The translations under genes and the position numbers were made by a program. Source: CAZHAX01 sp964530325 (GTDB lineage Bacteria; Chloroflexota; Anaerolineae; B4-G1). Taken from it: a stretch of DNA of 64,000 bases. Shown one piece after another: positions 33,780 to 42,658 of this stretch (its first letter is position 1; the number at the start of each line of letters is the position of its first letter). Below the pieces are notes generated by a model. That model searched no databases. It saw only the letters and a list, made by a program, of their open reading frames with translations, and was not told the origin of the DNA. Where the stretch lies: contig CAZHAX010000013.1 in assembly GCA_964530325.1 (NCBI GenBank), forward strand, positions 1 to 64,000. The letters are read 5' to 3'.

Positions 33780-35393
33780 CTAGTGCCCGCGGTGGACTAT
33801 AGGAAGAAAGGCGAAGCGGTCGGTGACCAGCAGCGATACGGTATCGCTCAGCCACGAAGGAACCGTGCTCAGAGTCACCGTGTACCAGCTGTAGTTGTCC
33901 AGCCCTGGCAGCTTGTACTGCCGGACGCTGCCGGCGAGGGCGTCAGTCGCCACGACTGTCGAAGCGATGGTGGTGCTGTAGTAGTCGATCCGCCAGACGC
34001 TCGTGGCCGGCACGGTGACGTTGACCGTCCAATCGAGCCGGATCGTCTCGTCGCCCGCCTGGCCGTGGAGCGTCAGCGGGGGCAGATATTCGAAGGCGCC
34101 GATATCCCAGGCGTGGCCCTGCGGCCGTTCGTTGCCGTCGAAGTCGCCCCGCACCGAGCCCCACGCCTGCGCAGCGTCGACGGCCGGCGAGCCGGGCTGC
34201 AGGTGGTAGTCCCCGCCGCTGCCATCCTCAAACAGCGGATCGAGGCCGACCAGATCGTGGGCGCCGCTCTCTGGCGGCGGACTAGCATCGAAGATCAGAT
34301 TGTAGTCGCCGCTGCCGCTCGCTCCGTCCGAGAACCAGTAGCTCGAGCTGCTCCCCGAGATGATGTTGTTATAGATCAGAGCATGGTGCCCGTGCTGTCC
34401 GCTCACACCGATGGCGTGATAGCGAATGTCCACGAACGTGTTGTTGACGGCGGTGAGGTAGGAGATATCCTGCACGCACAGCCCCCAGGCGCCGCCGTGG
34501 GCGAAGACGTTGTTCTTGAAGGTGATGCGCGTGATGTCGTGGTAGTAGTGCCCCTCGCCCATGAAGCCCTGGTGGAAATCCTCGCACCAGTTGCTTTCGA
34601 TCGTCACGTCGTGCACGAACTCGCCGTTGTTGTCGAACGTTTGGAAGCAGTCGACGTGGGCGCTGCCGATCTCCTCGAAGTCAGTGCCGTGGAAGTAGTT
34701 GCCTCGGATCACGTGGTCATCGCCGAAGAAGCGGGTGTAGTCGCAGTCGCCCTGGCCGTGGTCGTAGAGTCGCTCCACTTCGTTGTCCTCAACCAGCCAA
34801 TCGTAGCCTGTGACGTTGATCCCGGCCTGGCAGCGGTAGACCTTGTTCTGAGCGACGTAGGCGGAGCGGGGATAGGGCTCGTGCCAGTAGCCGAGCACAC
34901 CATACCCATCTATGTCGTAGAAGTAGTTATCGACCACCTCGACGTGGTTGCTGCGGATGAAGAGGCCGTGCCTATCCGTCCAGCCGGTAAGCGAGGGATC
35001 GGTCGTGATGCTGAACCCCTCGATACGGACGTAGTCCGCGTCCCGGGTGTAGAAGCCCCACATGGTCACCGAGCGGCGCGGCTCAGCGCGGAAGGTGATG
35101 TGGGCGCCGTCCACGCCGGAGTGGGCGGGCCACACCCTCTCCGGGTAGGTCCCGCTCTTGACTATCACCGTATCCCCCGCCAGCGCCACGTCCGCTGCGT
35201 GCTGGATCGTCAGCCAGGGCTCTGTCTCGGTGCCCGGGTTCGAGTCGCTGGCTCCTTCCAAGCCCTGGTCGACGTAGTAGGTATTCCCGCTCGCAGCGGC
35301 AGGATGGGACGCAGTGGCGAAGGCAGATAGGGCCAGCACGGCGACCAGCGATGAGGCGGCGGCTGCCGCCGCCCGCACTGCTCCCGTTGTCAA
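33780..35393 (-). CDS. Secreted beta-helix protein, paralogous C-terminal module
   Basis: The 537-residue protein has TTG start 35393 with GGGAGAAG upstream, then a signal peptide (AAAASSLVAVLALSAFA, cleaved near HPAAASG). Next comes TYYVDQGLEGASDSNPGTE, a DUF1565 opening, followed by right-handed helix coils and a Trp/Tyr-rich middle (GYGVLGYWHEPYPRSAY). The C-terminal module has WRIDYYSTTIAS and LPGLDNYSWYTVTL, clearly paralogous to the neighbour's, and the tail FAFLPIVHRGH. It lies between the HAD gene (44 bases upstream) and that neighbour, so an operon is likely. Confidence 0.8.
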   Translation of the reverse strand: MTTGAVRAAAAAASSLVAVLALSAFATASHPAAASGNTYYVDQGLEGASDSNPGTETEPWLTIQHAADVALAGDTVIVKSGTYPERVWPAHSGVDGAHITFRAEPRRSVTMWGFYTRDADYVRIEGFSITTDPSLTGWTDRHGLFIRSNHVEVVDNYFYDIDGYGVLGYWHEPYPRSAYVAQNKVYRCQAGINVTGYDWLVEDNEVERLYDHGQGDCDYTRFFGDDHVIRGNYFHGTDFEEIGSAHVDCFQTFDNNGEFVHDVTIESNWCEDFHQGFMGEGHYYHDITRITFKNNVFAHGGAWGLCVQDISYLTAVNNTFVDIRYHAIGVSGQHGHHALIYNNIISGSSSSYWFSDGASGSGDYNLIFDASPPPESGAHDLVGLDPLFEDGSGGDYHLQPGSPAVDAAQAWGSVRGDFDGNERPQGHAWDIGAFEYLPPLTLHGQAGDETIRLDWTVNVTVPATSVWRIDYYSTTIASTVVATDALAGSVRQYKLPGLDNYSWYTVTLSTVPSWLSDTVSLLVTDRFAFLPIVHRGH

Positions 35394-35437
35394 GTCCCGC
35401 TTCTCCCGAATGCCGGCACCGAAAGGCTCCCTCTGTA

Positions 35438-36130
35438 TCAGACAGCAGCGGCCTTGACCAGTCCGGCGAGCAATGGCCCAACCTCGAGCACAGAGCCGAC
35501 GAAGTGATCGACGACCTCGTCGTGGCCGCGGCCGATGTCGGCCAGGTCGCTGAAACGGGCCGGGGCCCCGGGCTGGCGCACGAGCACAGTTGTCATCCCC
35601 AGCTCCTTCGCGGGCCGCAGGTTCCGGGCCGAATCCTCGATCATCACGCACTCAGGCCCTGCCGCATCGAGGAGCGCGAGGAGCCTCTCGTAGGCGTCGC
35701 GATAGGGCTTGTTGCGCAGCCCCACTTCTCTGATCCCGACAACCCGTTCGAAGTCGCCGGCGACGCCAAGGCTGCCCAGCACGCGCTCGCCGTACTCCCT
35801 GGTCGCGTTCGTGTAGACCACCTTGCGCAGCGGGACCAGGGAGAGCATCTCCGAGAGATCAGGCCTTGCCGGCACGTACTTCTCGACCGGGATATCGTGC
35901 ACGTAGCGCAGGTAGTCCTCGACGTCGATCTCGGATTCCTCGATCAGCCCGCCGAGCGTCGTTCCGTACTCGAGGAAGTACTTGCGCCGCAGGTGCGCTG
36001 CCTCCTCCGGCCCCAGCCCCATGTTCGTGGTGAGCCAGCTCTGGATGCGGCGGCCGACCTCCTGCATCAGGCCGCTGTCGCAGCGATAGAGCGTGTCGTC
36101 CAGGTCGAAGACCGCGTAGGATAGCCCCAT
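35438..36130 (-). CDS. HAD hydrolase, pyrimidine 5'-nucleotidase-like
   Basis: The 230-residue protein has the HAD motif FDLDDTLYRCDSGL with nucleophile Asp and acid/base Asp. VVYTNATREYGER is motif II, RNKPYRDAYERLL gives the Lys and MIEDSARNLRPAKELG motif IV. The SDT1/PhoA-like group includes pyrimidine nucleotidases and phosphoglycolate-type phosphatases. I use the ATG at 36130, because the frame's earlier ATG (36142) lies inside a TATAAT box; transcription would then begin about 4 bases before the codon. It is followed 44 bases later by the beta-helix genes. Confidence 0.85.
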   Translation of the reverse strand: MGLSYAVFDLDDTLYRCDSGLMQEVGRRIQSWLTTNMGLGPEEAAHLRRKYFLEYGTTLGGLIEESEIDVEDYLRYVHDIPVEKYVPARPDLSEMLSLVPLRKVVYTNATREYGERVLGSLGVAGDFERVVGIREVGLRNKPYRDAYERLLALLDAAGPECVMIEDSARNLRPAKELGMTTVLVRQPGAPARFSDLADIGRGHDEVVDHFVGSVLEVGPLLAGLVKAAAV

Positions 36131-36140
36131 GTCGCTCCGC

Positions 36141-36146
36141 ATTATA
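36141..36146 (-). promoter_or_regulatory. TATAAT -10 box of the HAD gene
   Basis: On the minus strand a perfect TATAAT ends 10 bases before ATG 36130. No convincing -35 box was found. Confidence 0.5.
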
Positions 36147-36174
36147 CCACATCGCTTCTGACGAGAGCCGGATC

Positions 36175-36253
36175 CTCACCACCGAGACGCAGAGAACGCA
36201 GAGGTTCGCTTTCGGACTGCCTCTGCGCCCTACACGCCTCTGCGGTTGTTCAC
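36175..36253. repeat. CGCAGAG-type double hairpin element
   Basis: CGCAGAGAACGCAGAGG on the left is answered by CCTCTGCG (36220-36227) and CTCTGCG (36238-36244) on the right, giving an inner 8-bp and an outer 7-bp stem. This sequence style (ACCGAGACGCAGAGAACGCAGAG) is a dispersed intergenic repeat seen in several bacterial groups, by my recollection. It sits between the HAD gene and the thiolase, which both run on the minus strand. Confidence 0.55.
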
Positions 36254-36277
36254 GTATGCGACCGCCCGCCGAATCTG

Positions 36278-37492
36278 TCAATCGAGCGGCAATCGCTCCA
36301 GGATCAGGCAGCCTCCCTGCCCGCCGCCCACGCACATGGTGTCCATGCCGTAGCGGACTTCTCTTCGCTGCATCTCCTGCGTCAGCGTGGCCACCAGCTT
36401 CGCCGCGGTCGCGCCGACCGGATGCCCAAGCGCGATTGCTCCGCCGTTGACGTTGACTCGATCCCAGTCCCAGTCGAACCCCTGCCCAGCAAGGTCCTTG
36501 CCCACGGCCAGCACCTGAGCTGCAAACGCTTCGTTCAACTCGATGAGGTCGATATCCTTGAGCTGGAGACCCGCCCGCTTCAGCGCTTTTGGAATCGCGT
36601 GGGCGGGCCCGATGCCCATGTAGGCTGGATCGACCCCCGCGTAGGCGTAGCTGACTATGCGCGCCGTCGGCCTCAGGCCCAGCTCCTGGGCCCTCTCCGC
36701 GGTGCAGACGATCATCGCTGCAGCGCCGTCGGAGATCGGGCAGGCATTGCCGGCGGTGACGGTACCGTTCTCCTTGAAGACGGTGCGGTAGCCGGCCAAA
36801 GCCTCGACGGTCAGCTCTCTGTTGACACCCTCGTCGGCCGCGACCTGCTCCTTGACCTTGCCCCTGCCGGAGACACGTTTCGTCACCTCCACCGGCACTA
36901 TCTCTTCCTCGAACCTGCCCGCTGCCTGCGCAGTGGCCGCCTTGGCGTGCGACCGGGCCGCGCAGTCGTCCTGCTCCTCGCGAGATACGGAATACCGCTC
37001 CGCCAGATTCTCCGCCGTGAGTCCCATGCCGAGCTCACAGACGGGGTCGGTGAGGCTCTCCCACAGCGAATCGGTCAGCTCGCCATGGCGCAGCCGATAC
37101 CCCCAGCGGGCCTTCTTGAGCAGGTAGGGGAAGTTGCTCATGCTTTCGGTGCCGCCGGCGAGAAAGAGCTCCCCGTCGCCAGCCTGGATGGCCTGGTAGG
37201 CCGAAGTGATCGCCTGCATGCCGCTCGCGCAGTTGCGCTGCACGGCGAAGGCGGGCGTCTCTTCAGGCAGTCCGGTCATCAGGGCAGCCACCCGGGCAAT
37301 GTTGGGCGCACTGGTGGGCTGCTCTATGTTGCCCAGTATCACCTCGTCGACCAGGGTTGGATCGAGCCCTGTGCGTTCAAGCACGGCCTTGAAGACCGCG
37401 ACGGCCAGCTCAACGGCCTGCAGGCTGGCCAGGACTCCGCCGTGCAGCCCCACGGCCGTCCTCAGCGGGCTGACTATGACCACTTCTCTCAC
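36278..37492 (-). CDS. Acetyl-CoA acetyltransferase (thiolase)
   Basis: The 404-residue thiolase has nucleophile Cys in QRNCASGMQAI, NEAFAAQVLAV, catalytic His in GGAIALGHPVGATAA and the second Cys in CVGGGQGG. These define the family that condenses two acetyl-CoA or cleaves 3-ketoacyl-CoA. It serves fatty acid breakdown or mevalonate and polyhydroxybutyrate routes. No partner genes are adjacent. The GTG start follows GGGAGG. Confidence 0.93.
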   Translation of the reverse strand: MREVVIVSPLRTAVGLHGGVLASLQAVELAVAVFKAVLERTGLDPTLVDEVILGNIEQPTSAPNIARVAALMTGLPEETPAFAVQRNCASGMQAITSAYQAIQAGDGELFLAGGTESMSNFPYLLKKARWGYRLRHGELTDSLWESLTDPVCELGMGLTAENLAERYSVSREEQDDCAARSHAKAATAQAAGRFEEEIVPVEVTKRVSGRGKVKEQVAADEGVNRELTVEALAGYRTVFKENGTVTAGNACPISDGAAAMIVCTAERAQELGLRPTARIVSYAYAGVDPAYMGIGPAHAIPKALKRAGLQLKDIDLIELNEAFAAQVLAVGKDLAGQGFDWDWDRVNVNGGAIALGHPVGATAAKLVATLTQEMQRREVRYGMDTMCVGGGQGGCLILERLPLD

Positions 37493-37551
37493 GCAGATAC
37501 CTCCCTTGCGCCACTCGGCCGCCCTCCCTGCTCCGGAGGGCGGTAGCGCTG

Positions 37552-37580
37552 AGTATAACGCCTGGGGCTGCCTCCGTCAA
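37552..37580 (-). promoter_or_regulatory. Promoter of the thiolase gene
   Basis: On the minus strand TTGACG (37580-37575), 17 bases and TATACT (37557-37552) lie about 60 bases before the start. Confidence 0.7.
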
Positions 37581-37725
37581 CTCAACCCGGCCGGAAGGAG
37601 CGTCTTCTCTGGCCTCTTGCCTTGCCGGGCAATGCCGATCTGGGGGATGGCCATCCGGTAACATCATCATTTGCCCGAATCATCAGCCTTCGGAAGCACT
37701 GTGATATGACTTGACCGGTCCGCCG

Positions 37726-37755
37726 TTCGCACCTTCGCCCCGTGTTTGCTATAAT
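37726..37755 (+). promoter_or_regulatory. Promoter of the epimerase gene
   Basis: TTCGCA (37726-37731), 18 bases and a perfect TATAAT (37750-37755) end 26 bases before the ATG. No other feature was seen in 37581-37725. Confidence 0.55.
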
Positions 37756-37781
37756 AGTCGCAACATCGCAGAGAGAGACAA

Positions 37782-38708
37782 ATGCGCTTCCTGGTCACCG
37801 GCGGCGCCGGCTTCCTCGGCACGGCGCTGGTCAACCGCCTGGTCAAAGAGGGTCATCAGGTACGGGTCATCGACGACCTGAGCGCCGGCGACCCTGCCGG
37901 TCTCGACGACCGCGTCCTGTTCACCCGTGGCGACGTCATCGACAGGCCCAAGCTGTGGACGCTTCTGCAGGACGTCGACTGCGTCTACCACCTGGCGGCG
38001 CGCGTGCTGGTAAGCGAATCGATCTACTATCCCCGCGAGTACAACGAGGTCAACGTAGGGGGGACGGTGAGCGTGATGGAGGCGATGCGCGACGCAGGCG
38101 TGCAGCGCGTTGTTTTCACCTCTTCTGGGGCTGTGTACGGCGAGCAGGCGGATCAGCCTCTGCAAGAGGATCAGCGGCCTAACCCGCGGTCGCCCTACGC
38201 CGTGAGCAAACTCGCCGCCGAGTACTACGTCCGCACGATCGGCGCCCTCTGGGGCCTGGAAACGGTCATCCTGCGGGTCTTCAACACCTACGGTCCAGGC
38301 CAGCAGCTTCCACCGTCTCACCCTCCCGTCGTTCCCCGCTGCCTCCAGCAGGCCCTGCGGGGCGGCTCGCTGGTCGTGTTCGGCGGGGGCGGACAGACGC
38401 GCGACTTCGTCTACGTGGACGACGTCGTTGAGGCGCTGCTATCTGCTGCTACGGCGACCGATGTAGATCGCCTCACGATCAACGTGGGCAGCGGAACCGA
38501 GACGAGTGTCAACGAACTCGTGGAGCTTGTCGAGAAGGTCACCGGGAAGGCCGTGGACGTGCTCCACAGCCCGGCCGAGAGCGGAGGTGTCTCCCACATG
38601 CGGGCGGACATCTCGCTTGCCCGCAGACTGCTCAGCTTCGAGCCCGGCGTGGGCCTGGAAGATGGTTTGCGCCGCACGATCAAGCACGACCTCCGCTTTC
38701 GTCGCTGA
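37782..38708 (+). CDS. NAD-dependent sugar-nucleotide epimerase/dehydratase
   Basis: This extended short-chain dehydrogenase of 308 residues has the NAD site TGGAGFLGTALVN, VYHLAAR, SSGAVYG and the catalytic Tyr/Lys in PYAVSKLAAEYY. GGGGQTRDFVYVDDVVEA is typical of UDP-glucose 4-epimerase-like enzymes that handle nucleotide sugars for exopolysaccharide or galactose metabolism. The exact sugar cannot be told. The DNA glycosylase gene follows 4 bases later, so they probably form an operon. Confidence 0.9.
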   Translation: MRFLVTGGAGFLGTALVNRLVKEGHQVRVIDDLSAGDPAGLDDRVLFTRGDVIDRPKLWTLLQDVDCVYHLAARVLVSESIYYPREYNEVNVGGTVSVMEAMRDAGVQRVVFTSSGAVYGEQADQPLQEDQRPNPRSPYAVSKLAAEYYVRTIGALWGLETVILRVFNTYGPGQQLPPSHPPVVPRCLQQALRGGSLVVFGGGGQTRDFVYVDDVVEALLSAATATDVDRLTINVGSGTETSVNELVELVEKVTGKAVDVLHSPAESGGVSHMRADISLARRLLSFEPGVGLEDGLRRTIKHDLRFRR

Positions 38709-38712
38709 TAGG

Positions 38713-39306
38713 ATGCAGCGTCTGGCCAAGCGCTTCTACGCCCGCGATACTCTGACGGTGGCCCGCAGCCTGCTGGGCCAGCGGCTGGTCCGGCTGCGCG
38801 ATGGGGAGCGGCTTTCGGGAGCAATAGTGGAGGTAGAGGCCTACGTCGGCGAGGGTGACGCAGCCTGTCACGCGAGCAGAGGGCGCACTAGGCGGAACGC
38901 GACGATGTACGGACCCCCGGGCCACGCCTACGTCTACCTGATCTACGGTATGTACCACTGCCTGAATCTCGTCACCGGGAGCGAGGGAGAGCCCGCCGCG
39001 GTGCTGATCCGCGGATTGGAGCCACTCGAAGGTCTCGAGACAATGGGCAAGCTGCGCAGCCGCACCGAACCGAGGGCGCTGGCCAGCGGCCCAGGCCGTC
39101 TCTGCCAGGCCCTAGATATCGATCGCACCTTCAACGGGGCAGACCTGTGCGCGAGCCACGCTCAGCTCTTCCTCGAGAAAAGCGTGCCCGTGCCGGATAC
39201 GGCTGTTGCCTGCGGGCCGCGGGTCGGCGTCACCGGGGATGCGAAGGCGATCTCGGTTCCCTGGCGCCTCTACGTCCAGGATAGCCGATTCGTGTCGCGG
39301 CGATAG
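38713..39306 (+). CDS. DNA-3-methyladenine glycosylase (AAG/MPG family)
   Basis: This 197-residue enzyme removes alkylated purines from DNA. LLGQRLVRL, EVEAYVGEGDAACHASRGRT (with the catalytic Glu), ATMYGPPGHAYVYLIYGMYHCLN and GPGRLCQALDI are diagnostic of the Pur_DNA_glyco family. I chose the ATG at 38713; the frame extends further upstream inside the epimerase gene, which is not real. The ribosome binding site is weak, so coupling to the preceding gene is likely. Confidence 0.93.
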   Translation: MQRLAKRFYARDTLTVARSLLGQRLVRLRDGERLSGAIVEVEAYVGEGDAACHASRGRTRRNATMYGPPGHAYVYLIYGMYHCLNLVTGSEGEPAAVLIRGLEPLEGLETMGKLRSRTEPRALASGPGRLCQALDIDRTFNGADLCASHAQLFLEKSVPVPDTAVACGPRVGVTGDAKAISVPWRLYVQDSRFVSRR

Positions 39307-39330
39307 CAGAACGGAGCAACAGAGCCAGCA

Positions 39331-42300
39331 ATGCTTCGAGGCAAGGGGCTGTGGGCCTACCGGGACTGGGAGCTGGACCGGGCTATTGTGATGGCGCCGC
39401 AGATGGGCGCTACCCACATCCTCTACAAAGCTGGACACGGATCCGACTACCTGCCTGGAATGGCGGAGGCCGTGGCCAAGATCACCGACGCAGGCCTCGT
39501 GCCACTGGCCTGGACAGCCCTCTATCTGGACGATCCGCAGGCAGAGGCGAACGTTGTCGTGCGAGCCCTCGAGGGAGGGTTCCAGGGCCTAGTATTCGAT
39601 ACGGAGGTGGCTCAGTGCCGTAACCGCTTTGAGCAGGCGGCGCGGCTGGGCGAGTGCTTGCGGGCGGCCGGCGTCGACACGGCCAAGCTCTTCAACTGCT
39701 CGTATCCGAACATCTCCCACCATCGTGAGCTGCCGTACGACCGCATGAACGCCTTCTGCAAGGGCGGCTTGATGCCCATGTCGTACGGCACCTTCTATGC
39801 CCGCAACAGCCCTGTGCCGCCCGAGCAGCAGGCTGAACGCGTGATCGATGAGCTGACCTACGATCAGTACGAGTACTGGTGCAGGCGCTGGGGCTATCGA
39901 CCCCCTCTCTACCCGGTTCTCGCGCCCTACCACGACGTTCACGGTAACGAGCGCATGGCGCCGGACGAGTTCCAGGTGTGGCTCGATCGCCTGGCCGCCC
40001 ACCACCCGACGTTCTTCAGCGTCTACACCGCCGGGGTCATCGGCGACGATCTCCTGCCGCCCATTTACACGGCGCCGCTGGGCCAGGCTCCCGCTGTGGC
40101 CAAAGCCCAGGCCAGGGTGGAGGTGGTGACGCCCGACGGCAGTGCACTCAACGTCCGGCCGACGCCGTCCACCCGCTACAGGCCGGTCAGCCAGGTAGCG
40201 TTGGCAACTGTGCTGGACGCGTTGGAGCCCAAAGAGGAAGTGATGGCGAAGGCTGGGGTGGAGGGCCAGTGGCTCTACATTCGCACTCCCCAGGGGGTGG
40301 ACGGGTATGTCGCAGCCTGGTACGTCCGGCTGCACAGCGAGGAGACCCCAGCCGCGCGCTTGCAGGCCGTGGCCTTCGACCCAGCGACGGGATTCGTCAG
40401 CATCCGTCCCGCGCCTGTAGCCTTCCTACCTCCTATCAGCCGGGTCGAAGACCGGGCCATTCTCGACGTGCTCGAGCCTCAGGATGTGGCTCGGGCCAAG
40501 CTGGCCACGGAGGATCAATGGCTGCGGGTTCGCACAGAGAAGGGTCTGTACGGCTACGTATCGACCGCCCAGCTTCGACCTCACCAGAGCCTGCCCTCGG
40601 TCCCGCTTCGCCTCGTCGCAGCGCCAGCGGTCGGCGAGCAGGTGGACGTTCGCCCCAGCCCCTCAGACGCTCATGCTCCTATCGGAGCGTTCGAGTCTGG
40701 GCTGGTCCTGGAGAGCCTCGAGCCTGAGCAGGATGTGAGGGCGAAGGTGGGCCGGGAGGGCGAGTGGCTACGCATACGAGCGGCGGACGGAAGGCAAGGC
40801 TTCGTGGCTGCCTGGCAGGTGGACCTGGTTGAGCGGCCGGGAACTCGGGTGGCCGGCGTCGTCGTCTTCTACCCCGGCCGCGGCTTCCTGCCCGTTCATC
40901 CCTACCCGCGGGAGTGGCAATTCCCTCCTGTCGCCCGCGTCAAGGATGGAACGCTCTTGGAGACACTCGGCTCAGACGAGGCCGTCCGCGCCAACGTGGG
41001 GCAGCCAGGACAGTGGCTGCACGTCCGGACGCCCGAGGGCACTGAGGGCTTCATCAAGGCTCTGTATGCCAATCTTCAGGAGGAACTCCTGCCGCAGTCG
41101 CCGCTCCCGCAGCCCTCGGCCCCCAAGGCGTCGATCCCGGTGGAGGCGATCAGCGCCGGCGACGAGGGGGTGGCTATTCGGCGGGCGCCAGGCGCCGACG
41201 AGCCAGCTGTGGCCATGGTGGAGGCCGGTGCATTGCTGGAGGCGGTGGAAGAGCGGGACTTCGTGCTCGACCAGGTAGGGCATCGGGGCAAGTGGCTCCG
41301 GGTGCGAACCCCGGACGGGGTGGAAGGCTACGTCCACGCCGAGAATCTCCGCCTTCGCGAGGAGCCCTCCGGGGATTCCATCTCTCACGTTGTCGTGCGC
41401 ACGATCAGCGGCCTCAACATTCGCAAGAGCGCGGGGACATCCGACCCTCCTATCTGGCGGGTCCCGGACGGCACGGTGCTCGACGTGCGCGAAGACAAGG
41501 CAGGGGTGCGGGATAAGCTGGGCAAGGAGCGGTGGCTGGAAGTGGGCACGCCGAGCCTGCACGAGGGCTACGTGAATGCGCTCTACGTGCAGGCCAAGCA
41601 GTTCCAGGACGACCGCCAGCCGGTGGAGGACACCAGTCTGCCCAAAGGCGAGTGCGCCTGGATCTACGGCATACACGCTTCGGACGGGACCGAGGCCGAC
41701 TTCCGCTTCCTGTTCGAAGGCACGAAGAAGACAGGATGGGTGCTCTTCACGATGTCGCTGGGGGCGAACAGGGACGTCTGCGTGAGCAACGATTATTCGG
41801 CCTGGTCCGATGATGGCTACGGGATCATCGTCCGTCTGAACCATGGCTATGAGGATGCCGGGACGCTGCCGGTCAGGTCTAAGTACGCCGACTTCGCCTA
41901 CGTGTGCGGCGCATACGCCGGGGCCTCGAAGGGTTGTCACATCTGGATCATCGGCAACGAGCAGAACAACGTGCGCGAGCACCCGCAGGGCGAGCCGATC
42001 CACCCGGAGGCGTATGCCGAGGCCTTCAATCTGGCCCGGGCCAGCATCAAGGAAGCGCAGCCCGATGCCGTCGTAGTTCCGGGTGCGATCGACCCCTACT
42101 TCGGGCTGGAATGGTCGCCCGGCGGCCCCCGCTACAGCCCGCTGGAGTACTTCCAGACGATGCTGGACCATATCGACGATCTGGACGGCATCGCTCTGCA
42201 CACCTACACCCACTGGATGGATGTGGGCCTGATCACCTCCCGGACCTTCTTCAGCGACCAGTTCCTCCAGCCCGGCACACCGCGGGAGCACTACTACGAC

Positions 42301-42633
42301 TTCCTCTCCTACCGCGCCTTTGCCGAAGCGATCCCGGAGCGGTGGCGCGACCGGCCTATCTACATAACCGAGACGAACCACTGGCTGGCGCTGGAGCGCC
42401 AGCCGCGCAGTGAGAGAGAATCGAAGCTGGCAGGCTGGGTCAACAAGGACAAAGGCTGGGTTCAGGCGGCATACGCGGAGATCGATCGCTGGAATCGCAC
42501 CTCCTATGCCCAACAGATACAATGCCTCCTGCTTTATCGCTGGTCACACGACGACTGGGTGATCGAAGACAAGAGGAACATCCACAAGGACTTCCGCAAG
42601 GCGCTCGAATGCGACTATCGTTGGCGGGCCTAG
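39331..42633 (+). CDS. Two TIM-barrel domains joined by six SH3-like repeats
   Basis: The 1100 residues have three parts. Residues 1-250 form a barrel-like domain (GLWAYRDWELDRAIVMAPQ, GLVFDTEVAQC, LPMSYGTFY). Residues 270-760 hold six bacterial SH3-like repeats of about 75 residues, each with V-x-R-P-x-P...G-x-W-L-x-(V/I)-R-T-x-x-G-x-x-G-(Y/F)-V. Residues 785-1100 form a second barrel with Glu877 in IIGNEQNN and Glu1014 in YITETNHW, the spacing of a retaining clan A glycosidase. No signal peptide or membrane helix was seen. It lies between DNA repair and sensor kinase genes. The cell-wall or glycan substrate is inferred only from the SH3 repeats. Confidence 0.75.
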   Translation: MLRGKGLWAYRDWELDRAIVMAPQMGATHILYKAGHGSDYLPGMAEAVAKITDAGLVPLAWTALYLDDPQAEANVVVRALEGGFQGLVFDTEVAQCRNRFEQAARLGECLRAAGVDTAKLFNCSYPNISHHRELPYDRMNAFCKGGLMPMSYGTFYARNSPVPPEQQAERVIDELTYDQYEYWCRRWGYRPPLYPVLAPYHDVHGNERMAPDEFQVWLDRLAAHHPTFFSVYTAGVIGDDLLPPIYTAPLGQAPAVAKAQARVEVVTPDGSALNVRPTPSTRYRPVSQVALATVLDALEPKEEVMAKAGVEGQWLYIRTPQGVDGYVAAWYVRLHSEETPAARLQAVAFDPATGFVSIRPAPVAFLPPISRVEDRAILDVLEPQDVARAKLATEDQWLRVRTEKGLYGYVSTAQLRPHQSLPSVPLRLVAAPAVGEQVDVRPSPSDAHAPIGAFESGLVLESLEPEQDVRAKVGREGEWLRIRAADGRQGFVAAWQVDLVERPGTRVAGVVVFYPGRGFLPVHPYPREWQFPPVARVKDGTLLETLGSDEAVRANVGQPGQWLHVRTPEGTEGFIKALYANLQEELLPQSPLPQPSAPKASIPVEAISAGDEGVAIRRAPGADEPAVAMVEAGALLEAVEERDFVLDQVGHRGKWLRVRTPDGVEGYVHAENLRLREEPSGDSISHVVVRTISGLNIRKSAGTSDPPIWRVPDGTVLDVREDKAGVRDKLGKERWLEVGTPSLHEGYVNALYVQAKQFQDDRQPVEDTSLPKGECAWIYGIHASDGTEADFRFLFEGTKKTGWVLFTMSLGANRDVCVSNDYSAWSDDGYGIIVRLNHGYEDAGTLPVRSKYADFAYVCGAYAGASKGCHIWIIGNEQNNVREHPQGEPIHPEAYAEAFNLARASIKEAQPDAVVVPGAIDPYFGLEWSPGGPRYSPLEYFQTMLDHIDDLDGIALHTYTHWMDVGLITSRTFFSDQFLQPGTPREHYYDFLSYRAFAEAIPERWRDRPIYITETNHWLALERQPRSERESKLAGWVNKDKGWVQAAYAEIDRWNRTSYAQQIQCLLLYRWSHDDWVIEDKRNIHKDFRKALECDYRWRA

Positions 42634-42658
42634 GAGGATCCCGGCGGGACTGCGGCCC

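Noticed and set aside
33750..35330. Open frame of 526 codons on the plus strand
   Set aside because: It is antisense to a secreted beta-helix gene with signal peptide and shared domains, and has no known motif.
40972..42522. Open frame of 516 codons on the minus strand
   Set aside because: It is antisense to the SH3-repeat gene and lacks any recognisable motif.
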